Source of the DNA: Myxococcales bacterium
Lineage (GTDB): Bacteria; Myxococcota_A; Polyangia; Palsa-1104; JAEUJZ01
Direction: 5' to 3'
Assembly (NCBI GenBank): GCA_016794505.1
Contig: JAEUJZ010000171.1
Span: 62,001 to 126,000, forward strand
Length of the DNA stretch: 64,000 nucleotides
Shown: piece by piece, positions 1 to 8,252 of the stretch
Numbering within the stretch: position 1 is the stretch's first letter
How the letters are laid out: each line of letters opens with the position of its first letter
Made by a program: the position numbers and the translations under genes
Notes under the pieces: model-generated
Seen by the model: only the letters and a program-made list of their open reading frames with translations
Databases searched by the model: none
What the model was told of the DNA's origin: nothing

Positions 1-2
1 CG

Positions 3-1076
3 GATCCAGAGAATGATCTCAACGTTCCGCTTATCTGCATGGCTTGCACGTCGCCTTCCATCAACAACCCGACGGCGACCAGCAGCGATCCGGTGCGCCA
101 GGAAGCGCTGCGCAACAGCGGCAAGTGGAACTTTCGCGCGCTGATGAATTCGACGCCGCAGGCCAATGTGCTCTTGCAGATCGCGACCGCACAAAAAGGC
201 CCGACGGGCGTGCCCGGTGACAGCAACCGCGACGGGCAGTTCAAGATCGCGGTCTACTACAGCGCGGACTCGTTTGGCTCGGGCTTCCTGCAGGCACTCA
301 AGAGCGCGGCGGCGGCTCTCAACTTGATGCCGTCGGCGATCGTCGAAGAGCTGCCGTTTGATCCCAAGCTCAACCCCGACACGTACAACTGGAGCGCCGA
401 CATCGACAAGCTCACCGACGCCATCAACGGCACCAACCCCAACAGCCCGCTTTTGGATGGCAAGCCCGATCTGATCATCGATGTGGCTCCGCCGCAGTTT
501 TCCGCGGCGCTGATGCGCGTGTATCTGACGAGCGGCGGCAGCGTGCCGTTTCTGCACATTCACAACTTTCGCAGCACTTCGGTCCTGCGACAGCTCGGCA
601 GCGAGCTGGATGGGCAGGAAGGCACCTCGCATGTCCTGCTCGACAACGGCGAGTCGGGGCAGGTCTTTGCCAGTCTGCTCGCGGCGGCGCAGAACGGGAT
701 TGCTCCGGCATTTGAGGACTCAAACAGCTTCGATGCGACCAACGTGCTGATGCTGGCGTCGCTGATCGCGATGAAGCAAAGCGGGCTGAGCGATCCCGGT
801 GCCCTGACTGGCAGTCAGATTCGCGACGCCATTCCGCGCACCAGCGAGCCGGGGGGCACGATCATTCGCACCGGGGTCGACGAGTTCACCAAGGCCGCCA
901 ACTTGATCGCCGCCGGCTCTGCCATCAACTACGAAGGCGCCTCGGGTCCGATGGACTTCGACGCCAACGGCAACGTGCTGAACCGTCTGGCACACTGGCA
1001 GGTGACAGGCGGCGCGTTCGTCGATATGGCTCGCTATGACTGCGTCGCCTCGGTGAGCTGCCCTCTTCGCCCATGA
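3..1076 (+). CDS. ABC-type branched-chain amino acid substrate-binding-like protein (5' partial)
   Basis: The reading frame is open from the first bases of the window, so the N-terminus and any signal peptide are missing. The visible 357 residues look like the periplasmic type-1 binding fold used by Leu/Ile/Val receptors. They begin with an NVPLICMACTSPS stretch, then a KIAVYYSADSFGSGF strand-helix, and end with a GASGPMDFDANGNV motif typical of the last lobe of these receptors. The family binds small ligands in the periplasm and delivers them to an ABC permease, but no permease or ATPase gene is visible here. The role may therefore be ligand sensing rather than transport. The stop overlaps the start of the next gene by 4 bases (ATGA), so the two are probably cotranscribed. 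The family call is fairly firm; the ligand is unknown. Confidence 0.8.
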   Translation, partial: DPENDLNVPLICMACTSPSINNPTATSSDPVRQEALRNSGKWNFRALMNSTPQANVLLQIATAQKGPTGVPGDSNRDGQFKIAVYYSADSFGSGFLQALKSAAAALNLMPSAIVEELPFDPKLNPDTYNWSADIDKLTDAINGTNPNSPLLDGKPDLIIDVAPPQFSAALMRVYLTSGGSVPFLHIHNFRSTSVLRQLGSELDGQEGTSHVLLDNGESGQVFASLLAAAQNGIAPAFEDSNSFDATNVLMLASLIAMKQSGLSDPGALTGSQIRDAIPRTSEPGGTIIRTGVDEFTKAANLIAAGSAINYEGASGPMDFDANGNVLNRLAHWQVTGGAFVDMARYDCVASVSCPLRP

Positions 1077-1729
1077 TCTACGCCGCGCACAGACCTCGCC
1101 TTTTTGGACGGGCCGACGCTGGGCCGGCAGCCGCTGGGCTTTGTTCGTTCGCGGCGCGGGCTGTTTTTCGCTGCATCGCCGCGCTGCTCGTCGTCGCTTC
1201 GCTGGTCCTGTGTGGCACAGCGCGGGCGCAGCTTCCGCCGGACAAGCAGGCCGTGATTCTGACGCGCGCCATGGCCTATGACAAAGACCTGCGAGCTCGC
1301 GCGGGCAGCACGCTGGTCATCGCCATCGTGTATCGCCCTGGGGCCGCAGACAGCGAGAGCGCCGCGGCCGATGTCCTTCGCGCGTTCAAGGCACTGGAAG
1401 GGGTCAAGGTACAGGATCTGCCCATCAGCGTCGTCAAGCTCGCCTACACCGGCAAGGATGCGCTGAAGAGCGCGATCACCGCCCAGGGCATCGACGCCCT
1501 GTACTGCTGCCCCAGCCTAGAGCCCGAGCTGGGCGCCGTGCGCGAGGTCAGTCATCAGCAGCATGTGCTGACGCTGGCCTCGAAAGAAGCCTTCGTCCAA
1601 GCCGGCCTGTCGATCGGCGTGTTCCCCAAGGACGGCAAGCCCACGATCCTCATCAACCTGGCCGCCAGCCGAGACGAAGGCGCCTCCTTCGCCACCGAGC
1701 TTCTGCGCCTGGCGACGGTGCTGCGCTAG
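1073..1729 (+). CDS. YfiR-like (DUF4154) exported protein
   Basis: This 218-residue protein has a long basic N-terminus and a hydrophobic segment around residues 34-48 ending in ARA-Q, consistent with a Sec signal peptide. The mature part ends in a VFPKDGKPTILINLAASRD block followed by a helix with ELLRLATVLR. That is the C-terminal pattern of YfiR/DUF4154 periplasmic proteins. In Pseudomonas, YfiR restrains a diguanylate cyclase, but no cyclase gene is adjacent, so that role is not implied here. The start overlaps the upstream stop (ATGA), indicating translational coupling with the binding-protein gene. A small periplasmic sensing unit is plausible but inferred. Confidence 0.65.
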   Translation: MIYAAHRPRLFGRADAGPAAAGLCSFAARAVFRCIAALLVVASLVLCGTARAQLPPDKQAVILTRAMAYDKDLRARAGSTLVIAIVYRPGAADSESAAADVLRAFKALEGVKVQDLPISVVKLAYTGKDALKSAITAQGIDALYCCPSLEPELGAVREVSHQQHVLTLASKEAFVQAGLSIGVFPKDGKPTILINLAASRDEGASFATELLRLATVLR

Positions 1730-1789
1730 CAAGCCGCTGAATCGCCGAGAAGCGCGGTGCGCGCGGGCTTCGGCTGCGTCAACGAAGCC

Positions 1790-1830
1790 AGGAACGGCTT
1801 TTCGCTGCGCAGGAACGGCTTTTCGCTGCG
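1790..1830 (+). repeat. Tandem 21-bp duplication
   Basis: Two adjacent copies of AGGAACGGCTTTTCGCTGCG (1790-1809 and 1811-1830) lie in the spacer before the Ig-like lipoprotein gene. A shorter relative, GCTTTTCGCTG, recurs just after that gene near 3499. It may be simple slippage. No regulatory function can be shown. Confidence 0.7.
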
Positions 1831-1920
1831 AAGTACCGTGCGCGCGGCTCGTGTGCTGGTGTAGCGTGCGGCCTCTGGTTGCTCGCGCAGCTAGACAATC
1901 CCGATCGAAAAGGAGCTTCT

Positions 1921-3483
1921 ATGAACCATGTCTCAACATTGATCTCGCAGCCTTCGTTTGCAGCCGTCGGATCGCGTGGGCACTCGCGCAGGGACGACGG
2001 GCGGACTGGGCGGATCGCTCAGGTGCTGCGTCGGATCGGAGTGCTGATCTGTGCAGCGCTGTTTCTGCACTGCGGCGTGCCCAGCGAAGCCGACCCGGAA
2101 GCGCTGGACACCGAAAGCGCGCAGCAAGAGCTAGATGTCTATGCCGGCACCGTCCGCTCGATCGCCGTCAGTCCAGCGCTGCCGACGGTGGCCAAGGGCG
2201 GCACGCTGCAGTTCAGCGCCATTGCCACATTTACCGACGGCAGCACGCAAGACGTCACCAAGATGGCGACCTGGGCGGTCAAAGACCTCAGCGGCAGCGG
2301 CGTGGCCACCATCGACACCACGGGCCTGATGACGGCCAAGACGGTGGGACGCGCCACGATCAGCGCTCGCTACAAGACGCGAAGCTCATCGACGCAAGTG
2401 ACCGTTACCGCGCCCAGCTTGTCGTCGATCGTCATCGCGCCGGCTGACCCGACGATTCCCAAGGGCGGCACGATTCGCTTTACCGCGACAGGCGTCTTTT
2501 CCGACGGCAGCACGTCGGACCTCACGCGCGATGTGTCGTGGGAAGTGACGGATCTGATGGGCTCGCGCGTCGCGTCGATCGACGGCACCGGCACCGCAAC
2601 CGGCGTCTCAGCGGGCCAGGCCACGGTCAGCGCGGAATACATGGGCCTGACGGCCGAGACCACCCTGACCGTCGGGGCTGCACTGCCGGCTTCCTTGTCG
2701 ATCAGCCCCTCGAACGCCAGCGTCGCCAAGGGCTCATCGCAGGTATACAAGGCGACGCTGACCTTGACCGACGGCTCGACGCAGGACGCGACGAGCATGG
2801 CCAAATGGGCGGTCAGCGACCGCATGGGAACCGGCGTGGCCTTGATTAGCTCGACGGGTGTGGCGCGCGGCTTGTCCCTCGGCACCGCGGCAGTGACCGC
2901 GACGTATATGGGGCACTCGGCCTCGGCGGGCTTGACGGTGACGGCGGCCGTGCTGTCGGCTGTGACCGTCAACCCGGCGACTGTGACCGTGGTCAAAGGC
3001 AGCACCATGACGCTGCAGGCCCGTGCCACCTACACCGACGGTACACAGAGCGATGTCACGGGTGCTGTGGCCTGGACGATCAGCGATGTGATGGGCAGCG
3101 GCGTGGCGACCATTGATGCCCTTGGCAAGGTCTTCGGCAAGAACCTGGGCCAGGCCAAGGTCACGGCCACGCTGTCCGGTTTCTCGGGCACGGCCACCGT
3201 CGATGTCGTGGCGCCGACCTATACCAAGCTGGTGATCAGCGGGGTGCCGTTGACGTTCCAAAGCGTGCCCACGCCGTTTACCGCTCTGGCGACACTAACC
3301 GATGGCAGCAGCGTCGACGTGACCACGCGCTGCACCTGGAGCGTCAAGCCCGGTCCGGCACCGTTGGGCGGCAGCGCCACCATCGACAGCAAGGGCGTGC
3401 TGACCGGGACGGGCCCCGGCATCGTCGAGGTGACGGCGACGTTCATGGCGCTCAGCGCGACGTACAGCGTCATCATTTTCTAA
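1921..3483 (+). CDS. Lipoprotein with five bacterial Ig-like (Big_2) repeats
   Basis: The 520-residue product starts at an ATG preceded by AAGGAG at good spacing; an upstream in-frame codon at 1879 has no such site. A hydrophobic stretch (residues 40-50) ends in LFLHC, a weak lipobox, so C51 may be lipidated. The rest is five tandem domains of about 88 residues (roughly 73-160, 161-246, 247-334, 335-422 and 423-520). Each has the pattern KG(G/S)T..F.A....TDGS..D.T....W, then an ATID..G..G segment and a closing beta strand. This matches Big_2 Ig-like domains, which usually act as stalks or binding modules on the cell surface. No catalytic domain is visible. The fifth repeat is the most divergent. 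Confidence 0.85.
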   Translation: MNHVSTLISQPSFAAVGSRGHSRRDDGRTGRIAQVLRRIGVLICAALFLHCGVPSEADPEALDTESAQQELDVYAGTVRSIAVSPALPTVAKGGTLQFSAIATFTDGSTQDVTKMATWAVKDLSGSGVATIDTTGLMTAKTVGRATISARYKTRSSSTQVTVTAPSLSSIVIAPADPTIPKGGTIRFTATGVFSDGSTSDLTRDVSWEVTDLMGSRVASIDGTGTATGVSAGQATVSAEYMGLTAETTLTVGAALPASLSISPSNASVAKGSSQVYKATLTLTDGSTQDATSMAKWAVSDRMGTGVALISSTGVARGLSLGTAAVTATYMGHSASAGLTVTAAVLSAVTVNPATVTVVKGSTMTLQARATYTDGTQSDVTGAVAWTISDVMGSGVATIDALGKVFGKNLGQAKVTATLSGFSGTATVDVVAPTYTKLVISGVPLTFQSVPTPFTALATLTDGSSVDVTTRCTWSVKPGPAPLGGSATIDSKGVLTGTGPGIVEVTATFMALSATYSVIIF

Positions 3484-3496
3484 GCCCGCAAGCCGA

Positions 3497-3523
3497 CCGC
3501 TTTTCGCTGGGGGCGAAAGGCGG
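3497..3523 (+). terminator. Stem-loop after the Ig-like lipoprotein gene
   Basis: An 11-bp stem (CCGCTTTTCGC paired with GCGAAAGGCGG, one G-T pair) with a 5-base loop sits 13 bases after the stop codon. No T-run follows directly, so efficient intrinsic termination is uncertain. The AT-rich stretch beginning about 15 bases later could contribute. Confidence 0.4.
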
Positions 3524-3537
3524 CCGACTGGGCCGGT

Positions 3538-3640
3538 GAATATATATATAAATAGAAATGACTGCGTTGTAAATTATGATAATCGAATTAACGAATGATT
3601 GATATCGTTTTATTCATTGGTTATTGCGCATTAATCGCGC
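3538..3640. other. AT-rich island between convergent genes
   Basis: About 100 bases of strongly AT-rich DNA, including a TATATATATAAATA run, stand out in otherwise GC-rich sequence. The island lies between the plus-strand lipoprotein gene and the end of the minus-strand ytfJ-like gene. A second island with similar words (TATATAAATA and AAATTA followed by ATGAT) lies at 13183-13262, also at the 3' end of a minus-strand gene. Its role is unknown. Confidence 0.6.
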
Positions 3641-4272
3641 GGGGCATTGGCTGGTAGGGGAGGGGTCCTGGGGGCTTCGTGGTAGCTGGCGTCGGGAACG
3701 ACCTGCTGCGGCAGCGCGGCGCCCAGCGCGACGAGAGAGCGCTTGAGCTCGTCGAGCTGAGCGTCGGAAAGCGGGCCTTCGGCTGCAAAGCGTACGCGGC
3801 TGTCGCTGCCGACGATGAGGATGCCGCTTTTGTGCTTGGCCAGCTTCCAGGTGCGTCGCACGTCGGCCTTGAGATCGATGTAGATCGTCGCGTGTTCTTT
3901 GGCGGCCACTTTCTTTACTTCCGCCACGGCAAACTTGCGCGCCGGCCAAAAGTTCCACTTTTCCAGATCTGCGACGGCGACCGCTTCCAGCTTGGCTTTG
4001 TTTTCCGCGAGATCCGTTGCTGCATCGATCAGCGCCGCCGCCCGCTGGTTCTGTGTGCCAGCGTCTGAGTCTTCGTAAATGACGATGGTGGCGATGCGGC
4101 GATCGGGCAGCAGGCGACGCGATCCATCGCTGCCTTCGACGGTGACGTCAGGCAGCGTCTCGCCGACCTGGGGCGTTGCGCGGGCCGGCAGCGAAGCCGC
4201 AGCAAGCAGGACGGGCGCAAGCCATCGGGCTCGACGCAGACGGAAGGAACGACGCAGTGCAGGCCAGGTCAC
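3631..4272 (-). CDS. YtfJ-like thioredoxin-fold exported protein
   Basis: The start is taken as the GTG at 4272, which overlaps the stop of the upstream radical SAM gene (GTGA), giving 213 residues. The product has a basic start, a hydrophobic core (WLAPVLLAAASL) and a PARA cleavage site, so it is probably secreted. The mature part opens with PQVGETLPDVTVEG and continues with IATIVIYEDSDAG. This resembles YtfJ and other thioredoxin-fold proteins, but the usual CxxC is absent (EDSDAG occupies that place), so disulfide chemistry is unlikely. The coupling to a radical SAM gene is a context clue of unknown meaning. Confidence 0.65.
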   Translation of the reverse strand: MTWPALRRSFRLRRARWLAPVLLAAASLPARATPQVGETLPDVTVEGSDGSRRLLPDRRIATIVIYEDSDAGTQNQRAAALIDAATDLAENKAKLEAVAVADLEKWNFWPARKFAVAEVKKVAAKEHATIYIDLKADVRRTWKLAKHKSGILIVGSDSRVRFAAEGPLSDAQLDELKRSLVALGAALPQQVVPDASYHEAPRTPPLPANAPRD

Positions 4273-5300
4273 GGATGCACCGGCAGCGATCGCGAGCGCA
4301 GGCGGGTCTTGGCTCCCGACAGCGCAAAGCGAAAGAGCTCCAGCTTGGACATGACGGCGAAGCGCGCTAGCTCGCAGCCGCTGCACGGGGCCGGGATGGC
4401 GCCGGCTTTGAGGGCCGTTCGCAGCGCAGCGCGTCGCGCCAAGATCGCCTCATTCGAGTCGACGCCAAGCTGCCCCAGGGCCTGCGTGCGGTCCTTGATC
4501 ATGCAGCAGGCCGTCGCGAAGCCATCGCGGTCGACATAGATGCCTTTTTCCAGCCAGGGACAGCGCCGCTGCGACGGGCTCCAACCCGACATCAGGTCGT
4601 CGTGGAAGCCGGCGTTCGATGCGCGCTCGGCCTGGATGCGGCGGATCTCGCGGTTGGCGCGCAGCTGCACCCAGACCTCGTCGGCTTCGGCGTCGCTGAG
4701 CAGCTGATCGAGCATCCCGTCGGTGTACGTCTGCGTATAGCCCGCCATGCGCTGCAGGGGCTGCAGCGTGATGCCACCGTCTAGGCCCAGGCGACGATAC
4801 AGCGCCAAGATTCCCGCCAGATGGCCACGCGTTCGCTTGAGCACCGTCACGGACAGGCCGAGCACGGGCCGCGATAGGCCACGCGTCGCGCGCTCGGAAA
4901 GCAGGCGCTCTATGCCAGACAGGACTTTTTCGAGCTTGCCGCCACGAATGTCGCGAAAGCTCTCGGGATCAGCGGACTCCATCGACACGCTGATCTTTTC
5001 GACGCCGAGATCCAGGATCTGTCGCACGGCGTCTGGTGAAAGCAGGCTGCCGTTGGTGATGAACGAAACGGCGATGCCGCGGCTGCGCGCAAGGCGCAGC
5101 ATGTCGAAGAAGCGCGGGTGCATCAGCGGCTCGCCTTCGCCCTGAAGCTCTAGCTGCGTCAGGTGCGGGAACGCGACCAGGGTTTGTTCAAAGGTGCTGA
5201 AGTCGAGATCGCTTTGACTCATCGCGCGACCGCAGCAGAAGCCGCAGGTGAAGTTGCAGCGCGTCGTCGGCTCGATCTGAAGGTGGGTGACGGGGGCCAT
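4269..5300 (-). CDS. Radical SAM protein with SPASM-like C-terminus
   Basis: The 343-residue protein starts at the ATG at 5300, which has GAGGTG upstream; a further upstream TTG is less likely. The radical SAM cluster motif CNFTCGFC is near residue 16, followed by a QGEGEP motif and a TNGSLL strand typical of the partial TIM barrel. The C-terminal third has extra cysteines (CPW, ATACC, PCSGC) arranged like a SPASM or twitch domain, which binds an auxiliary Fe-S cluster. Such enzymes often modify peptides or assemble cofactors. The only coupled gene encodes an exported YtfJ-like protein, and no obvious precursor peptide is visible. The class is firm; the substrate is unknown. Confidence 0.85.
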   Translation of the reverse strand: MAPVTHLQIEPTTRCNFTCGFCCGRAMSQSDLDFSTFEQTLVAFPHLTQLELQGEGEPLMHPRFFDMLRLARSRGIAVSFITNGSLLSPDAVRQILDLGVEKISVSMESADPESFRDIRGGKLEKVLSGIERLLSERATRGLSRPVLGLSVTVLKRTRGHLAGILALYRRLGLDGGITLQPLQRMAGYTQTYTDGMLDQLLSDAEADEVWVQLRANREIRRIQAERASNAGFHDDLMSGWSPSQRRCPWLEKGIYVDRDGFATACCMIKDRTQALGQLGVDSNEAILARRAALRTALKAGAIPAPCSGCELARFAVMSKLELFRFALSGAKTRLRSRSLPVHP

Positions 5301-5451
5301 GGCGGACACCTCGGCCTCATATGCCAAAACCCGAGGCTTGGCTAGGACGAGTTACGCACGGCGGTCCGGCTGCGGGGGGGGCCGACGCAGGCGCGGGCCG
5401 GTCGGTGCCAGGATGTCTCGATGTCGATCGCTGCTAGCCTCGGATGGACCC

Positions 5452-7353
5452 ATGCGAAGAGCTGTGCTGTGGAACGGTAGGCGGTCGGTGCTGCGGTTGT
5501 GGTGGCTGATCGGCGCGTTGCTCGTGATCGTGCCCATGAGCCAAGCCCAGGCCGACGAAGATCTGACGGTGGCGGATCTGCTGTTGCGCGATGTACCGAC
5601 GCGCCCCGACGCGAACGACCCGCTGTGGCGACGCATCGAGCTGCCGTACACCCTGTACCACGACAGCGCCAAGGCCACTGGGGCGTGGTTTCGCGTTCGC
5701 TTCCCCGGCCCAGGTTCCGTCGCCAGTGGGGCCGCTGATGCCGCCCCAGGCGAGCGCGCACTGTACGTCTATTGGGCCAACGAGAACGCCGCGTTTTATT
5801 TCAATGGGACCTATATCGGCGACGGCGGCCGGCTGCGCGACCCGATCACCAGGCACTGGAATTCGCCGTTTTTTTTCCTGCTGCCGGCACCGCTTTGGCG
5901 CGCGGAAAACGAGCTTCTTGTGTACCTGCGCTGTGACCCTGGCTGGGGCCTGCTGTCGCCGCTGCGCATCGGCGATGCGGCGTCGCTGCGATCGCGCTAT
6001 GAGTGGCGCCGCTTCTTGCAAGTCGAGCTTGCCCGCGGGCTTGGCATCGCCCTGTTTCTGGCATCGAGCCTGGCCCTGTCCGCGTGGTGGTGGCGGCGCA
6101 GCGATCGACAGTACCTGTGGTTCGGCCTGGCCTGCCTCTCGTGGAGCGGCTTCGCGTTTTATCAAGGACTCCACGAACCGCCGATTTCTCCGACGGTGCT
6201 GCGCTGGCTAGCGCACCTGTGTCTGGACGCGTGGTCGGTCTGCATCCTGCGCTTTATGCTGTATCACGTCGATCTGCGCAGTCCGCGACTGGAAGCGGCG
6301 CTGATGGTGTTTCTCGCCGGATCGGCAGTGGCCAGCGCACCACATGGGCTGTTCTGGCCGGGAGCCGCGTTTCTGACCTCGCACAGCCTGGGCGCGCTGT
6401 TCGCGCTGTGGGTCGCGTATCGCCTGTATCGCCGTCCGTCGGGCGCACGGCCGCATCGTCTGCTGTCGCTGTGCTTTGGGCTTTTGCTTTTGGCCAGCGT
6501 TCACGACACGGCATTCGCGCTGCCTTGGCGCTGGTATCCGACGTGGTTCCAGCCGATCTACCTTCAGCATCGCTCGTTTGCGGCGCACTACGCCGCGCCG
6601 CTGGTCTTGCTGCTGCTCACGCGGACGCTGGCGCGTCGCTTTGTGCAGTCTCTCGTCGAGACCGAGACCCTAAACCGCGAGCTAGAGTCGCGCGTGGCCG
6701 CTTCGACCCAGGCGCTGCAGGACAGCTATGCCCGTCGCGCGCAGATGGAACAACGCAGCGCAGCGCACGCCGAGCGCGAGCGCATCTATCGCGATCTGCA
6801 CGACGACATCGGCGCGATGCTGCTGTCGCTAGCCATCCGTGCCAAGGATCGAAAAGACGCGGACCTGGCGCGCTCGGCTCTGCGCAGCCTGCGCGACGTG
6901 GTCTCGCAAGCCGGGCAGGCGCAGCTTTCCCTTTCCGATCTGCTGGCGGACTTTCGGGCCGAGACCCTCGGCAGGCTCGCGGACGCGGGGATCCCTTTGA
7001 CGTGGCAGCAAGCCGAGGAGGTGCCGGCGATCGCGGTGTCGGCGTCGGCCGCGCTGCACGTCGGGCGCATCCTGCGCGAAGCGGTGTCGAACATCGTGCA
7101 TCACGCGCAGGCCCGCGCGGTTCTCGTCGCGATCCGCTATGTCGGCGAGCCGCAGGCCATGTGCCGTATCTGCATCGAAAACGATGGAGTCACGACGCCG
7201 CGCCCTCCAGGGCGTGGCATGCGCAATATGCAGAGCCGCGCCGCGCTGCTTCAAGGCAGCATCACGTGGGAATTCAGCGACGGAAGGTGCCGCGTGATCT
7301 TGGACCTGCCGGCAAGCGGGCTGGCACTGGCTTCGGCCCAGGGAAGCGGCTGA
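5452..7353 (+). CDS. 7TM sensor histidine kinase (HisKA_3/NarL type)
   Basis: Starting at the ATG at 5452 gives 633 residues with a signal peptide (residues 1-34). Next come an extracytoplasmic domain of 7TMR-DISM type, a multi-span membrane region (about residues 185-400) and a short coiled linker. The kinase core has the dimerisation motif RDLHDDIGA with phospho-acceptor H450. The ATPase domain has the N-box EAVSNIVHHA and the G-box GRGMRNM. These kinases normally pair with LuxR/NarL-type response regulators. None is adjacent; the only one in the window is at 52216-52866 on the other strand. The gene is divergent from the radical SAM gene with a spacer of about 150 bases. Confidence 0.88.
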   Translation: MRRAVLWNGRRSVLRLWWLIGALLVIVPMSQAQADEDLTVADLLLRDVPTRPDANDPLWRRIELPYTLYHDSAKATGAWFRVRFPGPGSVASGAADAAPGERALYVYWANENAAFYFNGTYIGDGGRLRDPITRHWNSPFFFLLPAPLWRAENELLVYLRCDPGWGLLSPLRIGDAASLRSRYEWRRFLQVELARGLGIALFLASSLALSAWWWRRSDRQYLWFGLACLSWSGFAFYQGLHEPPISPTVLRWLAHLCLDAWSVCILRFMLYHVDLRSPRLEAALMVFLAGSAVASAPHGLFWPGAAFLTSHSLGALFALWVAYRLYRRPSGARPHRLLSLCFGLLLLASVHDTAFALPWRWYPTWFQPIYLQHRSFAAHYAAPLVLLLLTRTLARRFVQSLVETETLNRELESRVAASTQALQDSYARRAQMEQRSAAHAERERIYRDLHDDIGAMLLSLAIRAKDRKDADLARSALRSLRDVVSQAGQAQLSLSDLLADFRAETLGRLADAGIPLTWQQAEEVPAIAVSASAALHVGRILREAVSNIVHHAQARAVLVAIRYVGEPQAMCRICIENDGVTTPRPPGRGMRNMQSRAALLQGSITWEFSDGRCRVILDLPASGLALASAQGSG

Positions 7354-7365
7354 CCCAGTCGGGCT

Positions 7366-8052
7366 CTACGGAGCCTTGTTGCCAGAGCCCCGCATGCTGC
7401 CGAGCAGCGCGGCCAAGACCTGCGGGCCGTGTGTCTGCACCGCGCGCAGGCCGGCTTCGGCGATGTTGCGCGACAGGATCTCGCGATCCCGATCGCCGCA
7501 CAGACGGGCGATGGCCTCGGGGCGGACGATCTGAATGGTCGGGTCAGGACTTCTGCGCATGAAGCGCACGGCCACATCGGGATTGTCCAGACGCATGTCA
7601 TTTTCGGGATGGAAGGCGACGACGAAATACCCCGAGACTCCGGCCGGTCGCTGCTGTTGATAGCTGCGCTGCACGCCGCGCACAAAGCGGTCAAATTCCG
7701 TCGCAGACAGCGCCAGATTGGGCAGGATGAGCAGCCCCACCTCGATCTCGGCGTGTTCTGGCGTCGACAGGTCCAGGATGCGCTGCACCAGCGCGTCAGC
7801 GTCGGGTGTCTTGTGCAGCAAGACTTCGCGATGCAGGCGGCCGGTCTCGCGGCAGGTGCGAGCATACGGGCAGATGGCCAGCGCTTCGATGAACTCGCGC
7901 AGGTAACGATCGTTTCGCGCCAGGGTGGCTGCGATGATGCTGTCGTCACTCGCAGCGTCGACACGTGGGTCATCGGCGCGTGGGTCATCGGCGCGTGGGT
8001 CATCGGCGCGTGGGTCATCGGCGCGGGAGCTATCGGAAGATGTGGGCGACAT
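7366..8052 (-). CDS. DUF1415-like protein
   Basis: The start is set at the ATG at 8052 (228 residues), because the frame further upstream is low-complexity and has no ribosome site. The N-terminus holds a Ser/Asp-rich segment with tandem RADDP units encoded by a 15-bp repeat. The conserved part begins with IEALAICPYARTCRETG and ends with a YFVVAFHPE block and a PDPTIQIVRPEAI segment. This is the pattern of DUF1415, a family of unknown function with a conserved Cys-Pro. It is convergent with the sensor kinase gene, which ends 12 bases away. No catalytic role can be assigned. Confidence 0.65.
   Translation of the reverse strand: MSPTSSDSSRADDPRADDPRADDPRADDPRVDAASDDSIIAATLARNDRYLREFIEALAICPYARTCRETGRLHREVLLHKTPDADALVQRILDLSTPEHAEIEVGLLILPNLALSATEFDRFVRGVQRSYQQQRPAGVSGYFVVAFHPENDMRLDNPDVAVRFMRRSPDPTIQIVRPEAIARLCGDRDREILSRNIAEAGLRAVQTHGPQVLAALLGSMRGSGNKAP
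7964..8023 (-). repeat. Four perfect copies of a 15-bp tandem repeat inside the DUF1415-like gene
   Basis: The unit CGTGGGTCATCGGCG (plus strand) repeats four times head to tail and encodes RADDP units near the N-terminus. Perfect copies of a unit divisible by three suggest recent slippage that preserves the frame, so copy number may vary between strains. Confidence 0.9.
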
Positions 8053-8252
8053 GGCGCTCCTCAAAGTCGGCGGGGCAGGGTGGCTGCACAAACGGACCAG
8101 CAACGATGCGACGAGCCTAGCTGTGTGGCGAGAAAGGAGTCGAGGAGCCAACCGTGCAAGCAGGAGAAGCCGAGCGGCCGGCGGGCCATGGCCACCGACG
8201 AGGCGGCCCACAAGCCAGACGACAGGCCCGCAGACACTTTTTCAACACGCAG

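Noticed and set aside
6003..7562. Long plus-strand open frame across the sensor kinase gene
   Set aside because: It is a different frame of the same DNA, Arg/Ala-rich with no domain; the kinase frame has full HisKA_3 and ATPase motifs.
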